DNA of 34,136 nt from DASVBJ01 sp036375895 (GTDB lineage Bacteria > Actinomycetota > Actinomycetes > JACCUZ01). The position numbers and the translations under genes are program-made. Each line of letters begins with the position of its first letter. The stretch's first letter is position 1. The stretch spans positions 1 to 34,136 of the forward strand of contig DASVBJ010000065.1 in NCBI GenBank assembly GCA_036375895.1, given 5' to 3'. Positions 8,021 through 15,801 of this stretch are shown piece after piece. Below the pieces are notes generated by a model, which was not told where the DNA came from, did not search any database, and saw nothing but the letters and a program-made list of their open reading frames with translations.

Positions 8021-8961
8021 CCGCGAGCTGGGTGGCCGCCGGGGTGCGGGCCCGCGCGCTCGGCCGACGGCGGCTCGGGCGGGTCGGGGCCCGGTCCCTC
8101 GCGGCGACCGGGTCGGTGGATGCGGCGGTGGAGGCGCTGGCCGACACGGCGTACGGACGCGACGTGCGGCCCGGCCAGGACCTGGCGGCGGCGCAGCACG
8201 CCGTCGCCGCGTGCCTCCTGTGGAACCTCCGGGTGCTCGCCGGCTGGCTGCCGCGCGAGGGGGTCGACGCGGTCCGGCTGCTGGTGCGGTGGTTCGAGAT
8301 CGCCAACGTGGACGCGCTGCTCGCCGCCTGGCACGACGCCGAGCCCGCGTCGCCGTCGGCGGGCGCCGCACCGGCGTACCGCCTGGGCACGCTCGGCACC
8401 TCCTGGACCGCGCTGTCCGGCGCGGCCTCGATGACCGACCTGCGGGACCGGCTCGCCCGGACGCCGTGGGGTGACCCCGGCGGGGACGGCCGGTGGGAGG
8501 TGCAGGTCTGCATGCGGCTCGGCTGGGCCGACCGGCTGGCCGCGACCGTGCCCGCCACCCAGCAGTGGGCGGCCGGCGCCGCCGCGCTGCTGCTGGCCCG
8601 GGAGGCCGTCGTCGGCGGGCGGGCCCTGCCGCAGCCCGCCTCGGCGGCCGCGGCGCGCCTGCTGGGCGTGGACGCCGCCGGGGCCGGCAGCCTCCCGGAG
8701 CTGGCCGCGCGGCTGCCGGCCACGGCCCGCTGGGCGGTGCGCGGGGTCACCCACCGCGACGACCTCTGGGCCGCGGAGACCCGGTGGTGGCGCAGGGTCG
8801 AGGACGACGCGTCTGCGCTCGCTCGCTCGGCGCGGTTCGGGTTCGAGCCGGTGCTCGGGGCGGTGGCCCTGCTTGCCGTCGACGCCTGGCGGGTGCGGGC
8901 CGCGCTCGAGCTCGCCGGTCGAGGGGGCGGACCGCCGGGGGTGCTCGATGCGGTTGCCTGA
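8017..8961 (+). CDS. atpC: A/V-type ATPase subunit C (d-like central stalk socket)
   Basis: Subunit C (AtpC/NtpC, equivalent to eukaryotic d) couples the central rotor to the proteolipid ring. The 314-residue, almost all-helical protein has a motif RWFEIANVDALL in its middle and a C-terminal segment GFEPVLGAVALLAVDAWRVRAALELA that corresponds to the conserved EPVLGYLLAKE-type end of the family. Conservation is low, so position between G/H and I supports the call. GTG 8017 overlaps the upstream TGA (GTGA) and its 3' end overlaps the next start by 14 bases. The family is usually 320-350 residues. The symbol is that of the A-type subunit, not the F-type epsilon gene. Confidence 0.78.
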   Translation: MTASWVAAGVRARALGRRRLGRVGARSLAATGSVDAAVEALADTAYGRDVRPGQDLAAAQHAVAACLLWNLRVLAGWLPREGVDAVRLLVRWFEIANVDALLAAWHDAEPASPSAGAAPAYRLGTLGTSWTALSGAASMTDLRDRLARTPWGDPGGDGRWEVQVCMRLGWADRLAATVPATQQWAAGAAALLLAREAVVGGRALPQPASAAAARLLGVDAAGAGSLPELAARLPATARWAVRGVTHRDDLWAAETRWWRRVEDDASALARSARFGFEPVLGAVALLAVDAWRVRAALELAGRGGGPPGVLDAVA

Positions 8962-10249
8962 GACCGTCCAGCCGGTCGCCATGCGACGGGTGGCCCTGGT
9001 GGCACCCGCCGGGTCGATGCCCGAGGCGCTCGCCGTGGTCGCCGACACCGGGCTGGTCGAGATCGACCCGCAGGAGGTCACCGGCCGCCGCAACGGCGTC
9101 GTCACCCCGGACCAGCTGGCCGAGCTGGCCGCCGAGGCGGTCGCCGGGCACGGCGCGGAGGCTCTGGCCGGCTGGGCCCCGGAGGAGGCGCTGCCCTCGC
9201 TCACCGGCCGGCTCACCCCGCTCGGGGCGGCGGTCGTGCCGCTGGCGCGGCCGGTGGGCTCGGAGCCGCCGACCCTGCTGCGCCGCCGCGGGGTGGGGCG
9301 ATCGTTCTCGCCGCTGGTCGAGACCTACGCCACGATCCCGTACGACGACATCGACCCGACGCTGTTCGCCGGCCTGGCCTACGTCGCGATGTTCGGGATG
9401 ATGTTCGGCGACGTCGGCCACGGGCTGCTGCTGCTCGCGGCCGGGCTGTTCATCCGCACCCGGCGCCACGGTCGGCTCGCCCGGCTGCGTCGGGCCTGGA
9501 CCTTCGTGGTGGGCGCGGGCATCGCCAGCACGATCGCCGGGCTGGCCTACGGCGAGTTCTTCGGCCCCACGGGCGTGCTGCCCGTCCGCTGGATCGACCC
9601 GCTCGAGGAGCCGTTGAAGCTCATGCTCGTGGCGGTCGCCGTCGGCGCCGTCCTGCTCGCGGTGGCCTATGCCATCGGCACCGCCAACCGGGTCCGGGAG
9701 GGGGGCTGGTCGTACGCGCTGTACGCGCCCTCGGGGCTGGCCGGGGCGACGCTGTTCCTCGGCGGCGGCCTGACCCTCGGCGGGGCCTACGCGCACTCCT
9801 CCTGGCTGGTGCTCACCGGCGTCCTGATCACCCTCGCCGGCACCGGCCTGTCCTTCGTCGGGCTGGCGGCGTCGGCCGGCAAGGGCGGCGCGCGCTTCGT
9901 CGAGGCGGGCGTGGAGCTGTTCGACCTGATGCTGCGGCTGGCCGCGAACGTCGCGTCGTTCGCCCGGCTGGCGGCGTTCGGGCTCACCCACGCCGCGCTG
10001 GGCGCCGTCGTGTGGGACGCGACCACCGCGCTCTGGTCGGCCGGCGGAGCCGCGCTTGCGGCGGCGGTCCTCGTGTTCCTGGCCGGCAACGCGCTGGCGT
10101 TCGGCCTGGAGGCGCTGGTCGCCGGCATCCAGGCGCTCCGGCTGGAGTACTACGAGCTGTTCTCCCGGGTCTTCCAGGGCGAGGGCCGGCCGTTCCGGCC
10201 GCTGCGCGTCGCCGCCCCGGCTCCCGCGACCAAGGAGGGGCTGTCATGA
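8948..10249 (+). CDS. atpI: A/V-type ATPase subunit I (a-like stator), compact form
   Basis: Membrane stator of the A/V-ATPase that forms the ion half-channels. The 433-residue protein starts MRLPETVQPVAMRRVALVAP, and the core resembles the normal start of the family. The signature region ETYATIPYDDIDPTLFAGLAY and MFGMMFGDVGHGL begins near residue 125, followed by about seven or eight membrane helices. Arg340 in NVASFARLAAFGLTHAAL aligns with the essential Arg of yeast subunit a (Arg735). The cytoplasmic N-terminal domain is only about 120 residues, while most members have 300 or more. ATG 8948 lies inside the end of the upstream gene. It is different from the F-type atpI at 30788. Confidence 0.88.
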   Translation: MRLPETVQPVAMRRVALVAPAGSMPEALAVVADTGLVEIDPQEVTGRRNGVVTPDQLAELAAEAVAGHGAEALAGWAPEEALPSLTGRLTPLGAAVVPLARPVGSEPPTLLRRRGVGRSFSPLVETYATIPYDDIDPTLFAGLAYVAMFGMMFGDVGHGLLLLAAGLFIRTRRHGRLARLRRAWTFVVGAGIASTIAGLAYGEFFGPTGVLPVRWIDPLEEPLKLMLVAVAVGAVLLAVAYAIGTANRVREGGWSYALYAPSGLAGATLFLGGGLTLGGAYAHSSWLVLTGVLITLAGTGLSFVGLAASAGKGGARFVEAGVELFDLMLRLAANVASFARLAAFGLTHAALGAVVWDATTALWSAGGAALAAAVLVFLAGNALAFGLEALVAGIQALRLEYYELFSRVFQGEGRPFRPLRVAAPAPATKEGLS

Positions 10250-10680
10250 CCATCGCACCGACCGTGCTCGCGCTCCCGGTGACCGTCGTCCTCGTGGCCG
10301 CGGGGGCGCTGGTCCTGCGCCGGCACCCGCGCCGCGCCGCGGCCGTCCTGCTGGCGCTGTCCGGGCTCGTGCTGGTCGCCGCGGGCGTGGTCACGGCCGT
10401 CGTGCTGACCGGTCCGGCCGCCCTGGCGGGGACCGCGCCGGCCGCTGCCGCTGCCGAGGCGACCTCGACGAACTGGGCGGCCCTGCTCGGCGCCGCCATC
10501 GCCGTGGCCGGCTCGTCGATCGGCGCGGCCATCGCCGTGGCCTACACCGGTGCTGCCGCGCTGGCCGCCATGAGCGAGCGGCCCGAGCTGTTCGGCCGGG
10601 CGATGGTGATCGTGGGCCTGGCCGAGGGCATCGCGATCTACGGACTGATCGTCGCCGTGATCCTCATCGGGAAGGCGTGA
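10246..10680 (+). CDS. atpK: A/V-type ATPase subunit K (proteolipid c ring)
   Basis: The 144-residue proteolipid forms the rotor ring. Four hydrophobic helices are visible: about residues 8-24, 31-56, 76-101 and 119-141. The second hairpin is clearly c-like, with GSSIGAAIAVAYTGAAALAAMSERPELFGRA as two adjoining motifs, and an ion-binding Glu127 in GLAEGIAIYG. The first hairpin, joined by a basic RRHPRR loop, has no membrane carboxylate and could be a degenerate hairpin or a pre-sequence that is removed before an Ala-rich stretch. ATG 10246 overlaps the upstream stop (ATGA) and its TGA overlaps the next GTG. No sodium-type motif is evident, so protons are the likely ion (inference). Confidence 0.88.
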   Translation: MTIAPTVLALPVTVVLVAAGALVLRRHPRRAAAVLLALSGLVLVAAGVVTAVVLTGPAALAGTAPAAAAAEATSTNWAALLGAAIAVAGSSIGAAIAVAYTGAAALAAMSERPELFGRAMVIVGLAEGIAIYGLIVAVILIGKA

Positions 10681-10928
10681 GCGGCGTGGCTCGTGTCGTC
10701 GCGATCGGTGAGCGGGCCCGGGTTGAGGGCCTGGCGCTCGCGGGGGTGCAGGTCCTCGTCGCCGAGGACGCCTCCGCCGTCGCCGCCGCGTGGGAGTCGC
10801 TGGGCGGCGACGTCGCCGTGGCCGTTCTCAGCCCCGCGGCCGCCGCTGCGCTGGCCGCCCTCGACGGGCCATGGAGGGGCACCGACATCGTGCCCGGCAG
10901 GCCGATCCCGGTGGTGATGCCGCCGTGA
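10677..10928 (+). CDS. atpF: A/V-type ATPase subunit F
   Basis: Small Rossmann-like central stalk subunit that binds subunit D and stimulates ATPase activity. The 83-residue protein reads MSGVARVVAIGERARVEGL, then LAGVQVLVAEDASAV, DVAVAVLSPAAA, and ends in IVPGRPIPVVMPP, matching the strand order and the conserved P-x-P-V-x-PP-type end of this family. It is shorter than the usual 100 or so residues, with no obvious C-terminal helix. GTG 10677 overlaps the upstream TGA and the gene's own TGA overlaps the next GTG. The symbol refers to the A-type F subunit, not the F-type b subunit. Confidence 0.82.
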   Translation: MSGVARVVAIGERARVEGLALAGVQVLVAEDASAVAAAWESLGGDVAVAVLSPAAAAALAALDGPWRGTDIVPGRPIPVVMPP

Positions 10929-11437
10929 CGCGTGCGGAGGCCGTCGCCGCGCTGGCACCCGTGCGTGCGGCGCTGCTCTCCGCTGCCCGGGCCGACGCCG
11001 CCCGGACGCGGGACCGTGCCGACCGTGCCGCTGGCGAAGTGATCGCCCGGGCGACGGCGGAGGCCGACGGCCTCGTCGCCGGGGCCCGCGAGCAGGGTGC
11101 GGCCGACGCCGCCGACGTGCTGACCGCCCAGCGGGCGCGGGTGCGGAGGGAGGCGCGCGCGACGGTGCTGCGCGCGCAGAGCTCGGCGTACGACGACCTC
11201 CGCCGGCAGGCGCGGGAGATGGCCGTCGCCCGGGTCGCGCGCCGTCCTGGCGTGGCCGACCGGCTGGCGGCCGCGGCCCGGGCCCGGCTCGGCCCGGACG
11301 TGACCGTCGAGACCTCGGACGACGGGACCGTCGTGGCCACCTGCCGCGCCCGGCGCTGGGCGTGGTCACCGCTGACCCTGGCCGACCGCGTCGTCGACGA
11401 GCTCGGGGCGGAGGTGGAGAAGCTGTGGGCGCCGTGA
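10925..11437 (+). CDS. atpE: A/V-type ATPase subunit E (peripheral stalk)
   Basis: A 170-residue subunit with a long N-terminal Ala/Arg/Glu-rich helix (about residues 1-95) that would pair with the G/H subunit, then a C-terminal alpha/beta domain with RLGPDVTVETSDDGTVVATC and a final helix TLADRVVDELGAEVEKLW. The C-terminal pattern of strand, strand, and helix ending in a conserved R-x-x-x-L or E-L segment is typical of subunit E head domains. Sequence similarity by eye is weak, so the call also uses its place between F and A. GTG 10925 overlaps the upstream TGA. The symbol is that of the A-type E subunit, not the F-type c subunit. Confidence 0.78.
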   Translation: MTRAEAVAALAPVRAALLSAARADAARTRDRADRAAGEVIARATAEADGLVAGAREQGAADAADVLTAQRARVRREARATVLRAQSSAYDDLRRQAREMAVARVARRPGVADRLAAAARARLGPDVTVETSDDGTVVATCRARRWAWSPLTLADRVVDELGAEVEKLWAP

Positions 11438-13143
11438 CCGGCCGGGTGGTGCGCGTCAACGGGCCGCTGGTCGAGGCCGTCGGGCTGCCGGCCAGCGCGA
11501 TGTCCTGGCTGGTCGAGCTCGGCCCGGCGCGCCTGTCGGGGGAGGTCGTCGGCATCACGGAGGACGTCGTGACCGTGCAGGCCTACGAGTACACCGGCGG
11601 TCTGCGGCCCGGCGACCCGGTGGCCGGGGTCGGCGCGCCGCTGTGCGCCCCGCTGGGGCCCGGGCTGCTCGGCGGCGTGTACGACGGGCTGCTCCGCCCG
11701 CTCGCGGCGGCCGGCGCCTGGCTGACCCCGGGCGCGGCGGACGTCACCGACGACCGGCGGTTCGCCTTCACGCCGACGATCGCCCGTGGGGCCATCGTCG
11801 GGCCCGGCGCCGTCCTGGGCACCGTCCCGCTGCCGGCGCTGCTGCACCGGGTGCTGGTCCCGCCGGACGTCGCCGGCCGGGTCGATCGGGTTGCGGCGGC
11901 GGGGGAGTGCGGCGGTGACGACGTGGTCGCGGTGGTCGGCGGCCCCGAGGTGCGGCTGACCACTCCGTGGCCGGTCCGCCGGGCCCGGCCGGTCGCCGAC
12001 CGGCTGGACGCGACGGTGCCGCTGCTCACCGGGCAGCGGGTGCTCGACCTGCTCTTCCCGGTCGCCCGCGGCAGCACTGCCGCCGTTCCGGGCGGCTTCG
12101 GCACCGGCAAGACCGTGCTGCTGCAGCAGATCGCCAAGTGGTGCGACGCCGACGTGATCGTGTACGTCGGGTGCGGCGAGCGCGGCAACGAGATGGCCGA
12201 CGTGCTGGAGGACTTCGCCCGGCTCGCCGACCCGCGCACCGGCGGCCGGCTGGTCGACCGCACCGTGATCATCGCCAACACGTCGAACATGCCGATGATG
12301 GCCCGTGAGGTCAGCGTCTACAGCGCGGTCACCGTCGCCGAGCACTTCCGCGACATGGGCTACGACGCGGTGGTCATCGCCGACTCGACCTCGCGCTGGG
12401 CGGAGGCGCTGCGGGAGTTCGCCTCGCGGACCGGGGCCCTTCCCGCCGAGGAGGGCTACCCGGCCGGCATGTCCTCGGCGCTGGCCGGCTTCTACGAGCG
12501 GGCCGGCCGGGTCACGACCCTGGGCGGCTCCGAGGGGTCGGTGACCGTCATCGGCGCCGTGTCGCCGCCGGGCGGGGACGTGACCGAGCCGGTGACCACG
12601 CACACGCAGCGGTTCGTCCGCACGCTCTGGACGCTGGACCGCGACCTCGCCTACGCGCGGCACTACCCGGCCGTCTCCTGGGCCGGCTCGTTCTCCCGGG
12701 ACGCCGACGCGCTGGGCGCCTGGCACGCCCGCGGCGGGGACCCCGGCTGGTCCCGGCAGCGCGCCCGGCTGGCGTCGCTGCTCGCCGAGGCCGACCGGCT
12801 CTCGGCGCTCGCCGAGCTGATGGGCGCCGGAGCGCTGCCCGGTCACGAGCGCGTCGTCCTGCTGGCCGGGCGGCTGCTCCGGGAAGGCCTGCTCCAGCAG
12901 AGCGCGCTGAGCGAGACCGACGCGACGTGCGCACCGGAGCGGGGCGCTGCCCTGGTGGCGGCGCTGCTCGACGTGGTCGACGCCTGCCTCGCCGTCGTGG
13001 AGCGCCGGGTGCCGGCGGCGACCGTCGAGGAGCTCGACTTCACCCCGCTGCTGCGGGCCCGGGAGGACGCGCCGGACGAGGCCGCCGTGGCCGAGCGGCG
13101 CGACCAGGTGCTGCAGCAGGTGCACGCGCTGGAGCCGACATGA
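11425..13143 (+). CDS. atpA: A/V-type ATPase catalytic subunit A
   Basis: Catalytic ATP-hydrolysing subunit of the A3B3 head. Starting at GTG 11425 it has 572 residues, normal for the family. The N-terminal barrel reads GRVVRVNGPLVEA; the P-loop is GGFGTGKT with Lys229 and Thr230; CGERGNEMADVL carries the catalytic Glu; SRWAEALREF and PAEEGYPAGMSS follow. The A-subunit-specific non-homologous insert is present between the barrel and the P-loop (about residues 115-195). I prefer GTG 11425 because GGAG lies five bases upstream; GTG 11434 in the same frame would make a GTGA overlap with the E gene stop but has poor ribosome binding site spacing. The upstream gene ends at 11437. Confidence 0.95.
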   Translation: MGAVTGRVVRVNGPLVEAVGLPASAMSWLVELGPARLSGEVVGITEDVVTVQAYEYTGGLRPGDPVAGVGAPLCAPLGPGLLGGVYDGLLRPLAAAGAWLTPGAADVTDDRRFAFTPTIARGAIVGPGAVLGTVPLPALLHRVLVPPDVAGRVDRVAAAGECGGDDVVAVVGGPEVRLTTPWPVRRARPVADRLDATVPLLTGQRVLDLLFPVARGSTAAVPGGFGTGKTVLLQQIAKWCDADVIVYVGCGERGNEMADVLEDFARLADPRTGGRLVDRTVIIANTSNMPMMAREVSVYSAVTVAEHFRDMGYDAVVIADSTSRWAEALREFASRTGALPAEEGYPAGMSSALAGFYERAGRVTTLGGSEGSVTVIGAVSPPGGDVTEPVTTHTQRFVRTLWTLDRDLAYARHYPAVSWAGSFSRDADALGAWHARGGDPGWSRQRARLASLLAEADRLSALAELMGAGALPGHERVVLLAGRLLREGLLQQSALSETDATCAPERGAALVAALLDVVDACLAVVERRVPAATVEELDFTPLLRAREDAPDEAAVAERRDQVLQQVHALEPT

Positions 13144-14552
13144 GCAGCGGCTGGGGAGGCCTCGAGCACGCCGGCGTGCAGCAGCTGCTCGGCCCGCTGG
13201 TCGTGCTTCGCGACGTGCAGGGCGTGGGATGGGACGAGTTCGCGGTCGTCCGCGTCCGGGGGGCCGAGGACCGGCACGGGCTCGTCCTCGAGGTCGACCG
13301 TGACCTCGCGGTGGTGCAGGTGCTGGAGGGCACGGACGGCATGGACGCGGTCGGCACGCGGGTCGCCTTCCAGGGCAGCCCCCTGCGGGTGCCGGTCGGG
13401 AGCGCGTGGCTCGGCCGGGTGTGCAACGGGCGGGGCGAGCCGGTCGACGGGGGTCCGCCGGTGCTCGGCGTCCGCGTCCGACCGGTGGCCGGAGCACCGA
13501 TCAACCCGACCTGGCGGGTGCCTCCGACCGACCCGGTGCTCACCGGCGTCAGCGCCGTCGACGCGCTCACGACGCTGGTCCGCGGGCAGAAGCTGCCGAT
13601 CTTCTCCATGGCCGGGTTGCCGCACCTCGAGCTCGCGACGCAGGTCGCCGCGCAGGCGCACGCCGGAGGTGAGCCGTTCTCCGTCGTGTTCGCCGGCATG
13701 GGGCTCACCCACCCGGACGCGGCGATGGTCCGCGACGCGTTGGAGGAGCGCTCCGCCTCGGGTGAGCTCGCGCTGCTCGTCAACACCGCGGACGACCCCG
13801 TGATCGAGCGGATCCTCACCCCGCGGATCGCGTTGTCGGTGGCCGAGGACCTGGCCTTCGTCGAGGGCCGACACGTGCTGGTCGTGATGGCCGACATGAC
13901 GAGCTACTGCGAGGCGGTGCGGGAGGTGTCCTCCGCGCGGGGCGAGATCCCGGCCCGCCGGGCCTACCCCGGGTACCTCTACAGCGACCTGGCCTCGCTG
14001 TACGAACGGTGCGGCCGGGTCCGCGGCCTGCCCGGCTCGGTGACCCTCGTGCCGGTGCTCACCATGCCGGCGGGCGACATCACCCACCCGGTCCCGGACC
14101 TCACCGGCTACATCACCGAAGGCCAGGTCGTCCTGTCGGCCGAGCTGCACGCGGCCGGCGTCTACCCACCGGTGGCCGCCCTGTCCTCGCTCAGCCGGCT
14201 CATGCGCCGCGGTGCCGGCCCCGGCCGGACGCGGGAGGACCACCTCGACGTCGCCGGTCAGCTGCTCGCCGGGCTGGCCCGCGCGCGCCAGGTGCGGGAG
14301 CTGGCCGACCTGATCGGCCGCGCGGCGCTCAGCGCCGTGGACCGCGCCTACCTCGAGTTCGAGGCGGCCTTCGGCCGCGAGCTCGTCGACCAGCGCCGCG
14401 ACGAGGTCCGGGGCGTGGACGAGACCCTGGACCGGGCCTGGCAGGTGCTCTCGGTGCTGCCCCGGCGCGAGCTCACGATGCTGCCGCCGATGCAGCTAGC
14501 GACCCGGTACGGCCGGCGCGAGCGCCACCCCGCCGAGCGGGGGGCGTCATGA
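13140..14552 (+). CDS. atpB: A/V-type ATPase subunit B
   Basis: Non-catalytic nucleotide-binding partner of subunit A. The 470-residue protein has the family N-terminal barrel (LLGPLVVLRDVQGVGWDE), the motif NPTWRVPPTDPVLTGVSAVD, RGQKLPIFSMAGLPH instead of a Walker A P-loop (normal for B subunits), MADMTSYCEAVREVSSARGE, RRAYPGYLYSDLASLYERCGR and a C-terminal helical domain. ATG 13140 overlaps the A stop codon (ATGA), and its own TGA overlaps the D start. All expected B landmarks are intact. The symbol is for the A-type B subunit; the F-type atpB is at 31050. Confidence 0.95.
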   Translation: MSSGWGGLEHAGVQQLLGPLVVLRDVQGVGWDEFAVVRVRGAEDRHGLVLEVDRDLAVVQVLEGTDGMDAVGTRVAFQGSPLRVPVGSAWLGRVCNGRGEPVDGGPPVLGVRVRPVAGAPINPTWRVPPTDPVLTGVSAVDALTTLVRGQKLPIFSMAGLPHLELATQVAAQAHAGGEPFSVVFAGMGLTHPDAAMVRDALEERSASGELALLVNTADDPVIERILTPRIALSVAEDLAFVEGRHVLVVMADMTSYCEAVREVSSARGEIPARRAYPGYLYSDLASLYERCGRVRGLPGSVTLVPVLTMPAGDITHPVPDLTGYITEGQVVLSAELHAAGVYPPVAALSSLSRLMRRGAGPGRTREDHLDVAGQLLAGLARARQVRELADLIGRAALSAVDRAYLEFEAAFGRELVDQRRDEVRGVDETLDRAWQVLSVLPRRELTMLPPMQLATRYGRRERHPAERGAS

Positions 14553-15199
14553 GCGCCGTTCGTCACCCTCCCGGTCGCGACGGTCGCCTGTGGCTGCGTC
14601 GCCGGCTCGCCACCGCCCGCCGCGGGGCTGACCTGCTCGAGCGCAAGCTGCGCATCCTGCGCCGGGAGGAGCAACGGTTCGCCGCCCTCGCCGAACGGAC
14701 GGCCGGCGAGTGGGACCGCAGCTGCCGCGACGCCGAGACCTGGTTCCTGCGGGCCGCAGTCGTGGCCGGGGTCCAGGGGGTGCGTCCCGACCCGGCACTG
14801 CCCGCAGCCGACGTCGACGTCGTCTGGCAGTCGGTGATGGGCGTGCGCTACCCGGCCTCGGCCGCCGTGCGAGTGCCGCCGTCGCACCCGCAACCGCCCG
14901 TCGACGCGACCGCCGCGCTGCCGGTCGCGAGGGAGGCCTACCGGGCGGCCGTGCAGGCCGCGGTCGCGCACGCGGTCGCCGATGCTGCCGTCCGGGTCGT
15001 GAGCGCGGAGATCGAGACCACCCGGACCCGGGTCCGGGCGATCCGGGACCGCTGGGTGCCCCGGCTCGAAGACGCCTTGACGGCGCTGGAGCTCGCCCTC
15101 GACGAGAGCGAGCGGGAGGACGGGGTGCGGCTGCGCTGGGCCGCCGGACGCTCGGGCGGTGGCGGCGGGCGGGGCCGCGGCTGGGCGGGAAGGGAGTGA
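14549..15199 (+). CDS. atpD: A/V-type ATPase subunit D (central rotor shaft)
   Basis: Rotor shaft that turns inside the A3B3 head. The 216-residue protein has the family N-terminal helix LWLRRRLATARRGADLLERKLRILRREE (two segments of one coiled coil) and the matching C-terminal antiparallel helix EIETTRTRVRAIRDRWVPRLEDAL, with a middle globular part. It ends in a Gly/Arg-rich tail GGGGGRGRGW. ATG 14549 overlaps the B stop (ATGA). It is the last structural ATPase gene; the universal stress gene starts five bases after it. Confidence 0.9.
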   Translation: MSAVRHPPGRDGRLWLRRRLATARRGADLLERKLRILRREEQRFAALAERTAGEWDRSCRDAETWFLRAAVVAGVQGVRPDPALPAADVDVVWQSVMGVRYPASAAVRVPPSHPQPPVDATAALPVAREAYRAAVQAAVAHAVADAAVRVVSAEIETTRTRVRAIRDRWVPRLEDALTALELALDESEREDGVRLRWAAGRSGGGGGRGRGWAGRE

Positions 15200-15203
15200 C
15201 GAG

Positions 15204-15632
15204 ATGGTCGACAGGGTGCTCGTTGCAGTGGAGGACACGCCGGCTGCGATGCGGGCAGCCCGTCTGGCGGTCGACCTGGCGCAGCGGACCGGCGCGTCGA
15301 TGCGGGTGGTGACGGTGCTGCAGGACGGCGTGCTGACTGCGGCGCTGACCAGGAGCTCGACCGCCCCCCAGGTGGAGGAGCGCCAGCAGGCGGCACTGGC
15401 CTCGGTCCTCGGGCACGTCCGGGGGATGGCCGCGGCGGAGGGGGTCCCGGCGCAGACGTGCGAGCGGCTGGGCGAGCCGGGTCCGGAGATCCTCGCCGAG
15501 GCGCGGGCCTGGGACGCCGACCTGATCGTGGTGGGGCGCGCGGCCCGGCGCGGCCCGGCAGAGGCCTACGCGGACGCGGTCTCGGCGCACGTGCTCGAGC
15601 TCGCCGACGTGCCCGTCCTCGTCGTGCCCTGA
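15204..15632 (+). CDS. Universal stress protein domain protein at the end of the A/V-ATPase operon
   Basis: A 142-residue single-domain UspA-like protein, begun by MVDRVLVAVEDTPAAMRAARLAVDLA and ended by LADVPVLVVP, both family hallmarks. The usual ATP-binding loop G-2x-G-9x-G-S is altered: Gly111 is kept, but the second Gly is Ala114 and the final Gly-Ser is Asp124-Ala125, so nucleotide binding is probably lost or weakened. GGGAG lies about seven bases before ATG 15204, and only four bases separate it from the end of subunit D, so it should be co-transcribed. A role in controlling the ATPase is inference from position alone. Confidence 0.88.
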   Translation: MVDRVLVAVEDTPAAMRAARLAVDLAQRTGASMRVVTVLQDGVLTAALTRSSTAPQVEERQQAALASVLGHVRGMAAAEGVPAQTCERLGEPGPEILAEARAWDADLIVVGRAARRGPAEAYADAVSAHVLELADVPVLVVP

Positions 15633-15648
15633 GCTGACTGAAACTCGG

Positions 15649-15720
15649 TGCCCCCGGCAGGATTCGAACCTGCGCACCCGGCTCCGGAGGCCGATGCTCT
15701 ATCCCCTGAGCTACGGGGGC
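15649..15720 (-). tRNA. tRNA-Arg (anticodon CCG)
   Basis: On the minus strand the sequence folds into a full cloverleaf: acceptor stem GCCCCCG/CGGGGGC, D arm GCTC...GAGC, anticodon stem TCGGC/GCCGG with loop CTCCGGA (anticodon CCG, decoding CGG), and T arm GCAGG-TTCGAAT-CCTGC with a discriminator A at 15649. The CCA end is not encoded. It is convergent with the universal stress gene and divergent from the receiver-domain gene, and sits near argS, the gene for its own synthetase. Confidence 0.95.
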
Positions 15721-15733
15721 TCGGGCATGCGAA

Positions 15734-15739
15734 AGGCTA
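15734..15739 (-). promoter_or_regulatory. -10 box of the tRNA-Arg gene
   Basis: TAGCCT on the minus strand ends 13 bases before the tRNA 5' end, giving a predicted start site about six bases upstream of the mature tRNA. The -35 is not obvious. Confidence 0.4.
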
Positions 15740-15788
15740 CCAGCCCGCGGAACGTGCGTTCGCCGCGACGGGGGCACCCGCCCCGGGC

Positions 15789-15794
15789 TAACCT
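15789..15794 (+). promoter_or_regulatory. -10 box for a leaderless response regulator mRNA
   Basis: TAACCT lies exactly seven bases before the GTG at 15802, with no Shine-Dalgarno sequence in between. It is the same box and spacing as before argS at 16199-16204. Confidence 0.6.
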
Positions 15795-15801
15795 TCACGC
15801 C

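Noticed and set aside
10828..13497. 889-residue minus-strand ORF across the A/V-ATPase genes
   Set aside because: Antisense to several well-supported ATPase subunits and without recognisable motifs; a GC-driven open frame.
13601..13680. Loss of the P-loop in A/V-ATPase subunit B as a defect
   Set aside because: B subunits of this family normally lack a Walker A motif.
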